Below, in pieces: positions 22,344 to 33,240 of a stretch of DNA of 64,000 bases. The DNA lies in NCBI GenBank assembly GCA_034509735.1, contig JACGWO010000008.1, positions 10,675,864 through 10,739,863 on the forward strand. The letters are read 5' to 3'. This DNA is from Sesamum alatum (taxonomy: Eukaryota > Streptophyta > Magnoliopsida > Lamiales > Pedaliaceae). The notes below the pieces were generated by a model, which saw only the letters and a list, made by a program, of their open reading frames with translations, was not told where the DNA came from and did not search any database. The stretch's first letter is position 1. Every line of letters begins with the position of its first letter. The position numbers were made by a program, and so were the translations under genes.

Positions 22344-24725
22344 TCAATCTGCACATCATTAACAGAGTCTAATATTGTTTACTAGTGGCCGCCACACGCG
22401 GTCCCCGCGCGCATAATTTTTTAAATACATTCAACACACACATGATGTGTGAATAAATAAAAATAATAATATTATTATTAGATATATATTAATCAGTATG
22501 TTTAATTACGTACTTTGGTCAATTTTAGTATGTATATGATCTACTTTTGATCATAGTTTAGTAGATCATTAACCATATATTTGTTAATTGTGTGATCTAA
22601 AATGATATTATGCAAAATAATTAAGTAAGTGTTTTATAAAGTTAATTTACAAAAATACTTAATGAATGAGTGTAATATAGCTACACTATTATAAAAGAAA
22701 AGGTTGTTTTCCTATAATAAATAGTAGTTATATCGTATTTTCACATTTTTTCAAAATTTTGCTCTCCAGAATAAATTGAATTTTAACTTGAATAAGTATA
22801 TTTATTAGGATTTTCAAAGATAAACACACTTTTTAACTTTAAAATTCAGTTTTGTTTGGGAGGCCAAAATTTAAAAAGAATGGTAAAAATCTGAGATAAC
22901 CACTATATTTATTAGAAGAAAACAACTTAACCTTTTATAATAGTACGTGTATATATATATATATATCATTAGATGACCCTTCAAATTATAATAATTATTT
23001 TAACGTGTCAGAAACACATGATTATACGACAATTTCTGATTTGAAAACTCAATATTCGACATATGTTCGACTTAAAATAAAATGTGTTTTCAGAAATTAG
23101 ATGTCACCAACCAGAGTGCATTGACTCATACCAAAAAATCCAAATCAAATATTTCTAAATAAGACTTCATGTTGTATAAATTGGATGAAGTAAATACAAA
23201 TTTAAATTAGTAAATTCACTTACTATTTGATAGAAATATTAACAATTTAAAAAAGCAAGTCTGCAATATTTATCAATCTTTATGTATAAAAATGCAAATC
23301 AACGGCCTAGGAGTCTATATATATGTAGAAGATAGTAGAAAAGGAAAAAAGAAAATAAAGAACATATTAATTACATGTTTTTTTAGTAAGTCCAAATTGT
23401 GGACAAACATATTAACATAAGTTTGTGAGAGAAGTTTTAGACTTTTAATTGAGTTTTAATAATTTATAGAGGAAAAAAAAAATATGTGGGAACATGGGTG
23501 GTTATGGCAAGAGGGCATATTAGGTAGTTTAATAATTTGGTATGAGAACTATCAATATTATGTTGAATTTCTATTTTTACCCTCCACAAATTATAAATTT
23601 CACTTTATAGAAAGAAATATGAAAATGAATTATGCAAAAGCAAAAGGGAAATTTTGTAAAATACCTAAAATAACTTCCATTTATGACACAAAAGAGTCTT
23701 TCCTTTTATAATTAGTATAGATAATAACTAGCAACTACTATTACAGTAAAAAACACTTATTATTAACATAGACTACTATTTATACTTAAATAGGATATGA
23801 GTACAATACTTCACAATTATAAGATCTCAACTTTGTCAACTAAATTAGATTTAATTGACAAACGTGTTAACTTTCATTTTTTTTTTTTTCGTTTTCTCGT
23901 TACGAAAATGGGAAAGTATGGGCGACATCTCACATACCTATCAAAAAAATTGTGTCTGCGCCACGTGCGGCATCCATGATCCCTAATTGTTTATTGTTGT
24001 AAAAAGCCAAAATATAATCGTGTGAAAATCAACACACAAGTTAAGACGTATGTTAAAATTCATCAAATGTCTTGACAATAATTCAAATACATATTATAGA
24101 TATAACAACATTCGACCTTAACTATTAAACCAGAACGATATCCAGATTCCCTAAATGTAATAAAAAAGATAGGTAAATAATCAAAAGATAAATTATACTT
24201 TTTTCAATTTGATAAATGTCTAGTAGCATGAAACATGCAGTTAATGGCCCAGATTGCATCCTTAGTCTTTCAGAACCTGATAGCGAAGGTGGTAGGACCC
24301 GCAGCCCAAATCTGGGCCGTTGAAAACCATAGGATGTTACACTGATATTCATATTAAGCCATCCAAAGAGGAGGATGGGTGGGCTCCCCTGCATCATAGG
24401 ATAATCGATGATGTGTAAGTATACAACGCAACTCGACGTGGCAGGTTTTGATTGGTCTTGCCCCACGGCTCACCAATAATGCAACCACCGTGGGTCCCGC
24501 CTGTGGGGACGATCCCACCGTCCAAACTCTCAATCAGACCTTTTTCTTCTTTACAGAGTAGACATACGTGGTAAGCATGGGTACTGCGCTGGTGTTACCG
24601 CATATAGCTCCTGCCTTAGAATATTCAAATGGATTCCCTTTTTACCCTAATTGAATTTTATATTTCAATTTTTTTTTGTATTTTTTACTTCATTTAATAA
24701 AAATACCTCACGTATATACAATATT
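22344..24725. other. Intergenic, no gene recognised
   Basis: Mostly AT-rich. The segment 24,230-24,620 is GC-richer (GTGGGTCCCGCC, CCACCGTCC) and looks like promoter or gene-edge sequence, but no start codon with an extended ORF follows. Short ORFs around 23,480-23,980 have low-complexity composition. Confidence 0.4.
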
Positions 24726-24727
24726 TA

Positions 24728-24973
24728 TGTAAATTACAATTCGCTTTCTAAAATTTTTCATAAGTATAAATATTCTCTCGTTATTTAAAAAATTATAAAT
24801 ATTTATTGGAATTAACGACCGTCTAACAAATACCTCCCTACAATGGGCAATTGGGAAAGGGCATTTGTTAGACGACTGTTAATTGCATGGATATTTATAA
24901 TTTTTGAAATAAAGAGAGGGTATATATAATTTTTTTTATGACAAAATTTAGGGAACCCATTATAATTCACCCT
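24728..24973. mobile_element. Short MITE-B relative, ~245 bp
   Basis: Begins GTAAATTACAATTCGC and ends AACCCATTATAATTCACCC. Internal arms AAATATTCTCTCGTTATTT and AATAAAGAGAGGGTATAT are inverted copies, as in the 400-bp family members. The central region is shortened and contains TTGTTAGACGACTG with its inverted copy GACCGTCTAACAA. Confidence 0.7.
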
Positions 24974-25081
24974 ATTTTTAAGTAATATAATATTTGTACA
25001 CGTGATGTGTGTATTTTGAATGAAATATAAGAACAATACGTTGAGAAATAGAACATCCAATCTTATTACCACAAAATCATA

Positions 25082-25567
25082 GGGATAAATGCAATTTACC
25101 CACCGATGATCATTTGCCCGAGTGGTGAGGTTGAGGTCCCACAACTAAGAGGTCATGGGGTTCGAGTACTACGAATGTAGGGTGTTGTTTATTTTATAGG
25201 ATGTTTGTATCATTCATTTGGTTGCTTTAATGTTGGTGTTAGTAGATTTAAAGATGTTGTTATACACTGAATATTGTAATAGCAATTGGGCTATACTTTC
25301 AAATTAATAGTTCATCGCTCATTATTCAAAAAAATGCAATTTACCCCCCTGATATAAGAAATGAGCAAAAATCCCATTGTGAAAAAATAGTTAGCAAATT
25401 ACCCCATGTGATCTTAAAATAAAGCAAATTACCTCTCTGTGTTTTGCCTTGATAGGGGATAATTTGCTTCATTTCTCAAAACACAGGGAGGTAATTTGCT
25501 AATTATTTTTTCACATGGGAGTTTTTGCTCATTTCTTATATCACAGGGGGTAAATAGCATTTATCCC
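25082..25567. mobile_element. MITE-A copy interrupted by a SINE; 10-bp TSD
   Basis: Ends GGGATAAATGCAATTTACCC and TAAATAGCATTTATCCC. Flanked by perfect CAAAATCATA (25,072-25,081 and 25,568-25,577). Removing the inserted SINE and one copy of its target duplication leaves about 241 bp, the family size. Palindromic arms include AAATGAGCAAAAAT and ATTTTTGCTCATTT-like pairs. Confidence 0.9.
25102..25333 (+). mobile_element. tRNA-derived SINE, 232 bp, nested in MITE-A
   Basis: The head contains an A-box-like TTGCCCGAGTGG and a B-box-like GGGTTCGAGTAC about 45 bp later, as in tRNA-derived SINEs. The body is unrelated to tRNA and ends with TTATTCAAAAAAA. Flanked by direct repeats of ATGCAATTTACCC (25,089-25,101 and 25,334-25,346), the target duplication expected of L1-type reverse transcription. 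It is not a functional tRNA gene. Confidence 0.85.
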
Positions 25568-26092
25568 CAAAATCATATAATAATTTACAACATTCTACAT
25601 GTAGATTTAAATGAGTTTTTGTTAAATATATCAGAAGATAAATATAGGTTATCTGATTCGGCAAAAAAAATAAAAATAAATAGAAGATTTATAGCATTAT
25701 TAGTAATTCAAATTATCAAAAAGTTATTTAACTAAATTCGTATCTTACTATAATAATACAAAAGCTTAATATAAATGGTGGATGCCTTAAATGGATTAGA
25801 GGTGAAATTCGGATAGTGATAATATGGTATAATAGTTGGTTGAGATGTGACTATCTTTTTTGACTCATTGGGAGCTTAAAATTGATAAGTATAATTGCGT
25901 TCGAGAAACGTCTAATTAACATATTAGTATATTTTTATTTATTTGTACAAATCCTCCTATTTTAAATTCTTTAGTCATCATCAAGTTAATTTGATTTGCT
26001 CGTCTCTTAGAAATTATAAATTTCTCACATAAAATACTTTTTTTGTGTATTCATGTATGTATATCGATGGAACTCCGATCCATATATTTTTA

Positions 26093-26358
26093 GGAAAAAA
26101 TGCAAGCAATTTTTATATGATATTGCAAATAAACAAATTATCCCTCTATGAAAAATAAAATAACAATTTAACTCCCTGTGTTTTATAAAATGAATCAATT
26201 TATATTTTCGTATTTTTAAAATGAAGCAATTTACCTCACTGTCTAAGAAGGTAAATTGCTCCATTTTAAATAAGACAAGGAGGTAAATTGTTATTATTTT
26301 TTCACAAGGATAATTTACTCATTTACAATATTACAGGGAGATAAATTGCATTAATCCC
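26093..26358. mobile_element. MITE-A copy, 266 bp, imperfect 10-bp TSD
   Basis: Begins GGAAAAAATGCAAGCAATTT and ends AAATTGCATTAATCCC. Flanks TATATTTTTA and TATGTTTTTA match at 9 of 10. It shares the central pair CTAAGAAGGTAAATTGC and GAAGCAATTTACC with the other copies. Confidence 0.85.
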
Positions 26359-26729
26359 TATGTTTTTATATATGTATGTAAAATAGTTTTTGACAAACAA
26401 TGGAATATATAAGTAAAAGTAAGTTCCTTAAAACACTATTGCAAAGGATTATTAATTCAAATTGATTTAATTAACGTTTGTTGTTCTCATTTTTAACTTG
26501 AGTTTTATTTATGTCGTAAATATGGAGTATGTTTCTCGATGAGCTGAATACGCCTAATTCCTTCTTTAGAAAGACATGTAATATAGAAAATCGTCAAAAC
26601 CGCGTTGGGAATGGTCTGATTATAACCCTTTGATATCTAAATTAGAGATGTCGTAAAAGAGAAAGTTTTAAGATCATAAGAAATGATAAAGTAGTAAAAG
26701 TTGCATTCGGAGTACGAAGGATGAATATA

Positions 26730-27065
26730 TATTTTTGATCATATAACTATAGATTGTTAGCATTTTTAGTCCTATAACTTACTTCATTTACACATTTAGT
26801 TCTGAACGTCTCATATTTGGTCTTTTTTTCTAGGTAAATTTAGTCATGTGTTGATAATTTTGATTCTATTTTCACTCGAGTAATCTCATTTTTGTCCTGT
26901 AAGTATATGTTACCAGGACTAAATTTGTCAACACAAGACTAAATTTGCCAAAAAAAAAGAACCAAATCTGATATGTGTTTGACTAAATGTGTAAACGAAG
27001 TAAGTTATAGGACCAAAAATGCTAACGACCTAAAGTTACTGGACTAAAAATGAAATTTTGCCTAT
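26730..27065. mobile_element. Inverted-repeat element, ~335 bp
   Basis: The left arm (GTTAGCATTTTTAGTCC, TATAACTTACTTCATTTACAC) is the complement of the right arm (GTGTAAACGAAGTAAGTTATA, GGACCAAAAATGCTAACG). Arms are about 75 bp, with further pairing inside. Exact ends and target duplication were not determined. Confidence 0.75.
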
Positions 27066-28195
27066 TTTTTAATTGTATGATTTCACATTAACCACAAATC
27101 TGAAAATGATGGATTGATCACGGTGAACCCATACGTAAGGTTTTGATCAAATGGGAATCAGATCGAAACCACCTAAAATGAATACTGCGGATCTAAAACT
27201 ATTTACAATTTAAAATCGAGCTAAACATATAAATATTAATACGATTTTTAAGAGATTAACCCGCGTCAAAATTCAAAATTTTAACGATGGATGTGAATTT
27301 CATTTTCCTTGAAATAAATTTGGATTTGGAATCCATCAAAAACCGAATTGGAATTTGGAGCAGCATAGTTTCCCTAATTCTAAACTAAAAAATGGTGAAG
27401 GAATAGAGTAATAGTACTCTTGAGATGGGTGAGAGATTCAGAGGTGTGACTGCGATCCAGCGTGGCGCTCTGTGGCGGCACGCATGTGGGGTCCACATCA
27501 CGAGAGTACGACTCCTCAAAGCATCTCACCCGATCATGGGTCCCACAAAAGGGCAGCAGCATATTCAGGAAAAAGGCGGTGTCCAAGTGTAAAGACGCCA
27601 AAGCCCATTCGTCAATCAGACGGACTAAAATCGAAAACGATGCCACGTCAGCCGGTCATAGCTGGCTATGGTGGGTCCCGCCAAAAGGCACCGCCCTCTT
27701 TCACTTTCATGCGTCCCTAGTCCATACACCCAATCGATTGCTGCTTTGGTTATTAATTGGCCGCATTAGTGAATTCCTTTCGTCTAAATTCTTATGATTA
27801 ATCGTCTGAAAAAAGAAAAAAATAAAATCAATGGTCATTATTTATTTAGAAAATTTTATAATTCCACTTATTTATTTTTTCTGAAAAAGACATATGTGTT
27901 TTTCTCAGGTCTTTTTTCCCGATATAATTACATTTAAACTAATGATCTATTATCTACACAAGTCATTCATATCTTTTACGTAATTATAAATAATTTTTTT
28001 CAATTAAAGAACATGAGTAGTTTGTATAATATGATTAATGTTTTTACAAGTGTATGCTTAATTTTAGAAAAAAATATGAATAATTTTTATAAATAAATCA
28101 TAGATTAGGAAATGTCGATGTAATTATCCCCCTTTTTAAAAAAAGAGTGCTATGTGAGGATTACGTAGGCCATCACCGATTCTAGTAACACAACT
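27066..28195. other. Intergenic; GC-richer island at 27,420-27,730
   Basis: The island contains GTGGGTCCCGCC, CCACGTCAGCC and GGGTCCACATC and resembles a plant promoter or gene edge. Overlapping ORFs across it in several frames have no recognisable protein features. The rest is AT-rich with nothing identified. Confidence 0.4.
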
Positions 28196-28199
28196 ACAC

Positions 28200-28745
28200 T
28201 AAAACCTCTATAAATCAATAATATTGGAACTATGTAATTTTATTAATTTAAAAAGGTATTAATTAATCAATAAACTAATAATTTATTAATTTAAAGAGAT
28301 TTTTTTCGATTCAACGAACCTACATTATTCTTCATGAATAAAACATATACATTCTTCAAGCAACCCTACGCGGAAGAAAACACTCATAGAGGCAACAATC
28401 TTCACAAATTTTTGTTCCAATATGAGAACGCAATACTGGAGCTTCGGACGCAATAAAGAAGTTAGAGATGTAACACAGTTAGATTTAAATTTTAAGAAGA
28501 ATCAAACAACAATATAATTATGTTTAACTAAGTTATCCTTGTTATATTTATAATTTTATAGAATTATTAATTTATAATATTGAAGGGACCATAAATTTAT
28601 ATAAAGGTCTTTCGAAAAATTATTATCTTATTGATTTATTGAAATTATTAATTTAGATCTTGAATTCAAATTGGGATTGGAAAAAAATATTATTTTAAAA
28701 AAATTATTAATTTATTGAATATTAATTTATAGAGGTTGGACGGTA
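28200..28745. mobile_element. Inverted-repeat MITE with AACCTCTATAAAT ends, ~545 bp
   Basis: The left end reads ACTAAAACCTCTATAAATCA; the right end reads TTAATTTATAGAGGTTGGA, its complement. Internal AATTATTAATTTA motifs repeat in both orientations. Ends of this type are familiar from abundant plant MITEs. No coding sequence. Confidence 0.75.
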
Positions 28746-29038
28746 GTTTTAATTTATTAAGTGTTTTTAGTACAATTGAATGAATTTATCGCTTTGCATT
28801 AATGCACAAACATTAAAGTGAAAAGAAATATTTAAAAATGGGGGCACGATAATTGATGGTTTGGACGAGGATTTCCATGTGAATGTCATAGAGATTAGAC
28901 TGTAATGATTTTCTGTAAGCTATTTTGAAGACCGTAGTAATTCATATACCAAAACACAGCTTCATACAATCGTAATCTCCACGGCTTTGGATTGGAATAC
29001 AAGTAATACACACGTATTTAGGCGCAATACACACACAA

Positions 29039-29462
29039 GGGCTAAATTACAGTCACATTTTTTTAAATTTGGCATAATTATAAATATTTTTCATTATTAA
29101 AAAAATTATAAATACGCTCATAATGTTTGTAATTTTTAACTAAATGTTTGAAATTGACCATTTTGCTCTTGAACTTTTTATTAAATTTTTAAAAAAATCA
29201 ACTGAATAAATTACATTATTGTTCCTCTGTGTAAAAACACTTAAAAAACCTCTCCCTGCGCATTGTAGTCCAATTTTTTTAATAATTAGATAAAAAATAA
29301 TTCAGTGTATAAAGGCTTTTTGGTCAATTCACCCATAAAAATGGATGAAAATGGGTTATTTGTTAGACGGTTACAAACCTCAAGAGGGTATTTGCAATTT
29401 TCCAGACAACGAGAGGGTATTTGTAATTATGCCAAGCCTCAGGGAAGGTAACTGTAATTTAT
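29039..29462. mobile_element. MITE-B copy, ~424 bp
   Basis: Starts GGGCTAAATTACAGTCAC and ends GGTAACTGTAATTTATC. The body matches the other copies: TTTTTGGTCAATTCACCC, ATGGATGAAAATGGG, GAGGGTATTTGTAATTATGCC. Target duplication not clear. Confidence 0.8.
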
Positions 29463-29464
29463 CT

Positions 29465-30178
29465 AAAAAAATATAATACAATACACGACAAGATTGATAT
29501 CCCGTTTCATCAATCACCGTTATGATTTATATGAATTTATGATTTTATTTTGAAAAGACGCTTTGTTATTAAAAAGAGGCTATAAAATTTGGAGATAATT
29601 ACATCACCTCTCCTGAGATTTGGTGTAATTACACGTAAATTTAATATGATTTGAAATTACATCTAGTACTTTTGATGTTTACTTCCGCTTAACAAATAGG
29701 TCAATCCGTTAACAAAACTTCACTGAATATGTTCATATTAACAAAAAAAAAAAAAAAAAGAATGAAAATTAATATTTACCATCGATTGACTTATTACTGA
29801 TTTATTACAGGTCAAACAAATCTTTCTAACTAAATTAACCTCATAACGATGAATATATACTTCACTGCATATATTAATGTGTGAATATGTACAAGGGTAA
29901 TTTAAAATAATTTGTATTACATGCAATGAGTCAGTAATAAATTAATCGAAGGTAAATAGAATTTTTTATTCATTTTTTTTGTTAATATCAATAAAATCGA
30001 TGTATTTTGACTAACAAAGGTACTTATTAATCAGACGGAAGCAAATATCAATGATACTACATGTAATTTTTTAAATTATAAAAATTTACGTATAATTATA
30101 CCAAACATCAAGAGATCGGATATAATCATTAAATTTATTAATCATTCAAACGCTTTGTCAGCAACTAATACGTAACGT
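29465..30178. other. Intergenic, no gene recognised
   Basis: AT-rich. The segments 29,600-29,760 and 29,940-30,110 look like the two arms of an old inverted repeat (GTGTAATTACACGTAAATTT against AAAATTTACGTATAATTATACC). Too decayed to bound. Confidence 0.45.
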
Positions 30179-30181
30179 GGG

Positions 30182-30358
30182 AAATTCTAGTTCGGACCTA
30201 GCTCGGCCAAACCTGAACCAATCATATAACAAGTGCAATACACTTGCTGTGTGATTGGTGTACAGTATAGAAAAAATGACCAATAATATAGCAAGTGTGT
30301 GACACTTGCTCTATAATTAATTTAATTCGATGAAACTTGATTCGAACAAGAATTTAGC
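30182..30358. mobile_element. MITE-C copy, ~177 bp
   Basis: Begins GTGGGAAATTCTAGTTCGGA and ends GATTCGAACAAGAATTTAGC. The interior CAAGTGCAATACACTTGC and TAGCAAGTGTGTGACACTTGC match the copy at 19,645. Confidence 0.75.
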
Positions 30359-30746
30359 AACAGAACAATCAAAAAAGGCAAGTTGCATGAAATTCACCCA
30401 ACATGAGAGGATGATGATGATGATGATAGTCACCTAGCTACATTCACTACTGCACAAACACACACAAGAAACCATTCAAGAAAAAGATAGGAACAGGCGA
30501 ACGTGAAATGACCTCCACCATGTGCCTTTGCCCTTCAAACTTCAACACCCCCCCTAATTTTATAAACATTATTTAATAAAAAAACAGCAAAATCTCATCA
30601 AGATTTAATCTTTTTCCCCCCATTTGATTGTAAAGTAAAATCAAGAAATGATTTACAACTAGACCTGCCTATTCGTCCTATACACATCACGTGTCCCGAG
30701 TTGCGTGGCAAGTTACAATTTTACTCCCACACGACGGGGTTTAATT

Positions 30747-31352
30747 TTCAACATTTTTAGTCATTTGTTTTACAAAAATTTTAAAATAATTTTAAAGTTG
30801 AAAAAATTTGGTGTATTTAATCTTCTGTTTAATGAAATTTTTAAAATGATCACAATATTAACACTATAAAAAAATGATATTAGTGATAAAATATCAAATG
30901 ATAATTTAAAAATTATCACTAAAAATATATATTAATTGACAATATTTTTCATCTTGTCACTATATAATTATTAGTGACAGTATTAAAATTATCACTTGAT
31001 TTTTTTGTTATTAATCTTCTATTTTCTTGTAGTGTAAAAAAACTCGAAAGTTTAGTCTTATGTCAAAGTTTTTGTAAAAAAAAAACAAAAAAAATTAGAC
31101 GTCAAGGACACGTATAGTGGACATGTCCTTTTGCTTAGCACACAACTGATTGATATGCGCATTGTACGTATTGCCGTCTATTTTTTATTTTTATTTTTAT
31201 TGAAAACTTGGACACAGGACTAAATGCATCGAGTTTCATAATTTTGGGATCCTTTTGAGAATTTTGTAAAACATAGGACTAAATGCGTCGAATTACAATT
31301 TTGAAACTATTTAAAATTTTTCGTAAAGCAAATGACTAAAGGGTTGAACCTC
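30747..31352. mobile_element. Inverted-repeat element hosting a mini-CACTA
   Basis: The left arm TTTAGTCATTTGTTTTAC with AAAATTTTAAAATA is inverted on the right as TTAAAATTTTTCGTAAAGC and AAATGACTAAA. Further right-arm words (GGACTAAATGC) occur twice. It is split by the 173-bp CACTA at 30,862. Outer boundaries are approximate. Confidence 0.65.
30862..31034. mobile_element. Miniature CACTA element, 173 bp, 3-bp TSD
   Basis: Left end CACTATAAAAAAATGATA; right end on the minus strand CACTACAAGAAAATAGA. Flanked by TAA on both sides (30,859-30,861 and 31,035-31,037), the 3-bp duplication typical of CACTA. The interior holds ATTAGTGATAA and inverted TTATCACTAA-type subterminal words. No coding capacity. 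Confidence 0.85.
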
Positions 31353-31642
31353 CTATCCCATGGGATAAAAAATGTAATTTCATCCTGATTAGATATTCTA
31401 TTTCAAGTTCTATTCTATCTTCTATTTCAATTAATAAATACATATCATATGTATAAAGGTTATATTAACTATATTATTTAGAAAAAAAAATATAAATAAC
31501 GTATGTATTTTAAATAATATAATATGATTTGAAATAACAAATTTAATCACCAAACGTCCCACATGTCAATTTGCCAAGATTCCCTTTCTACTCCCATTCC
31601 TCTCCCCCATTATTTAATTTTTGAGCAGCTGATTTACGTCCC

Positions 31643-31650
31643 TATAAATA
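31643..31650 (+). promoter_or_regulatory. TATA box of the acidic-protein gene
   Basis: TATAAATA preceded by CCC, a canonical plant context, 117 bp upstream of the ATG. The start site should lie near 31,675, giving a leader of about 90 nt. Confidence 0.75.
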
Positions 31651-31766
31651 CCCCTCTAATTCTTCATTTCTCATCACCAAATTCACTGACCATTACACAC
31701 ATTTTACCTTCTCTTTCCACACTTTTCACCACACCCCATCTTCAGTTTACTGCTCTTCAGACCACA

Positions 31767-32570
31767 ATGGCCACTGCTGAGGTAACTACTTCTGTTTTAA
31801 TTCTTGATGATGTTCAATATCTACTTCTTGACTGTTAGACAATGTTTGGATCAAACTGTTCTAGTCGAGATCAGCTTCTTCAAGAACCATGTTGAAGCTA
31901 TAAGATCAATAAGATTGTTGATGATCAAGAACTGAATTTGATCCTTTAACTAATTTGAATTTTGATCTCCAAACACGTCGTAAATCATTGTTTATTACTG
32001 CATGTTGATCGTCGAAGCCATGATGCTTGTGGTTTAGATTAACCCTTGTCTTTTTTGTAGGTTGAGTCAGTTCCGGTGCCCGTCCCGGAGACCATTCCAG
32101 CTGAGGAAGTGATCGCCGCCCCGGAGAAAGAGGAGAAGGTGGAGGACGCGCCACCAGCGGCAACCGAGGAAGCACCACCCAAGGAAGCAACTGAAGAAGT
32201 TGCACCGGCGGAGGAACCCGCTGCTCCTGTGGCTGAGCCGCCGGCAGCAGCTGCAGAGGCTGAGCCCGAGAAAGTCGTGACTGAAGAGCCAGCAGCAGAA
32301 ACCGTGGCCGAGGAGGCTCCAGCAGAAGAGCCTGTGGTCGCGGAGAAGGCAGCAGAGGAGCCGCCGGCTGCTGCTGCTGCTGAGGAGACTCAAGAAAAGG
32401 CCACAGAGGAGCCGGCTGCTGCAACTGAGGAGACTCAAGAAAAGGCCATAGAGGAGCCGGAAACTGAGGCGGAGGCTCCAGCTGCGGTGGAGGAAACCGC
32501 CGCCAAAGAAGAGGCTGCCCCGGCGGAGGAATCAAGCGGCGAAGTTCCAGTTGAGAAGAGTGAGGAGTGA
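31767..32570 (+). CDS. Acidic Ala/Pro/Glu-rich disordered protein, 174 aa, 2 exons
   Basis: Exon 1 (31,767-31,781) encodes only MATAE, and a 279-bp GT-AG intron ends at 32,060. Exon 2 (32,061-32,570) encodes VESVPVPVPETIPAEEV and onward to EKSEE. The protein is almost wholly A, P, E, V, K and T, strongly acidic and predicted disordered, with no cysteine or membrane segment. Repeats EETQEKATEEPAAAT and EETQEKAIEEPE are adjacent, and AAEEP/AEEP motifs recur. Exon 2 is GC-rich while flanks are AT-rich. A TATA box and AATAAA signal at 32,794 support a real, probably well-expressed gene. I do not recognise a functional family; similarly built small plant proteins beginning MATxEV exist. The Pro/Ala-rich ORF on the opposite strand is a shadow. 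Confidence 0.85.
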
Positions 32571-32793
32571 GGAGCTGAGTCCAGAGTTGGTTAATTATAT
32601 TTTTCTGCTTTTTTCTTTTCTGTATTGGGGTTTAAAAAAAAAAAAAGCAGAATATAAATATAAGTTGGTGTCTGAGGAGAGTTGGGTGCACGCGCTTCTA
32701 TTTGTTATTTTGTACGGTTTTGATGGTCGGAGTCTGAGAGGGTTAAAAGTTGTCTGCTGTGGTCTGGTGTATTTTGATCCTTAGCCTTCACCC

Positions 32794-32799
32794 AATAAA
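32794..32799 (+). terminator. Polyadenylation signal AATAAA
   Basis: AATAAA 224 bp after the stop codon of the acidic-protein gene, followed by T-rich sequence. Confidence 0.6.
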
Positions 32800-32829
32800 C
32801 TATCATTCCTATTGTATTATATTTTTGCA

Positions 32830-33240
32830 TCTTTTGTGTGTGTGTTTTGGTAAATGTAATTTCATTAACAAATATAAAATTGATACAGCTCTATATATCA
32901 AGTTATTCTCCAAATTCTAAATACAACAATTACTTGTACGGAGGAGGGCCTAAAATCAGCTATTAACTTTTGTCGAACTTGCTCAATGACCAGCTTGACT
33001 ATGACAAGAGGATCTCTTTTATTGTTGTCAAAGTGTCTAAAATTCTGTTCTTGCCGAATGTGTTGTGTGTGTCTTTCGAGTGTTATTTATTAACATTTGA
33101 AGTTATATTTGGATCGATTGATTTAAAATTATGAATTTCTAATTCCTAATAATAATATGTTGATTTTCTTTAGATAATTTTAAATTCAAAACATTTCAGA
33201 TCTTTCAACTCTAACTTCTAACTATATTTTTATGAATATT
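32830..33240. other. Intergenic, no gene recognised
   Basis: AT-rich spacer between the acidic-protein gene and the LTR; nothing identified. Confidence 0.45.

Noticed and set aside
24125..24466. 113-aa ORF with a hydrophobic C-terminus
   Set aside because: No recognisable domain, ordinary intergenic composition in the second half, and no promoter signals.
25102..25180. A functional tRNA gene
   Set aside because: A- and B-box-like words are present, but no cloverleaf with paired acceptor arms can be drawn, and the segment has an A-rich tail and target duplication of a SINE.
27380..27797. Protein-coding gene in the GC-rich island
   Set aside because: Three frames on two strands are open with no domain, signal peptide or splice pattern; it is better described as promoter-like or gene-edge DNA.
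31906..32535. 209-aa Pro/Leu-rich ORF on the minus strand
   Set aside because: It is the antisense of the acidic-protein exon; GC-rich codons keep all frames open. The plus strand has the start, intron and polyA signals.
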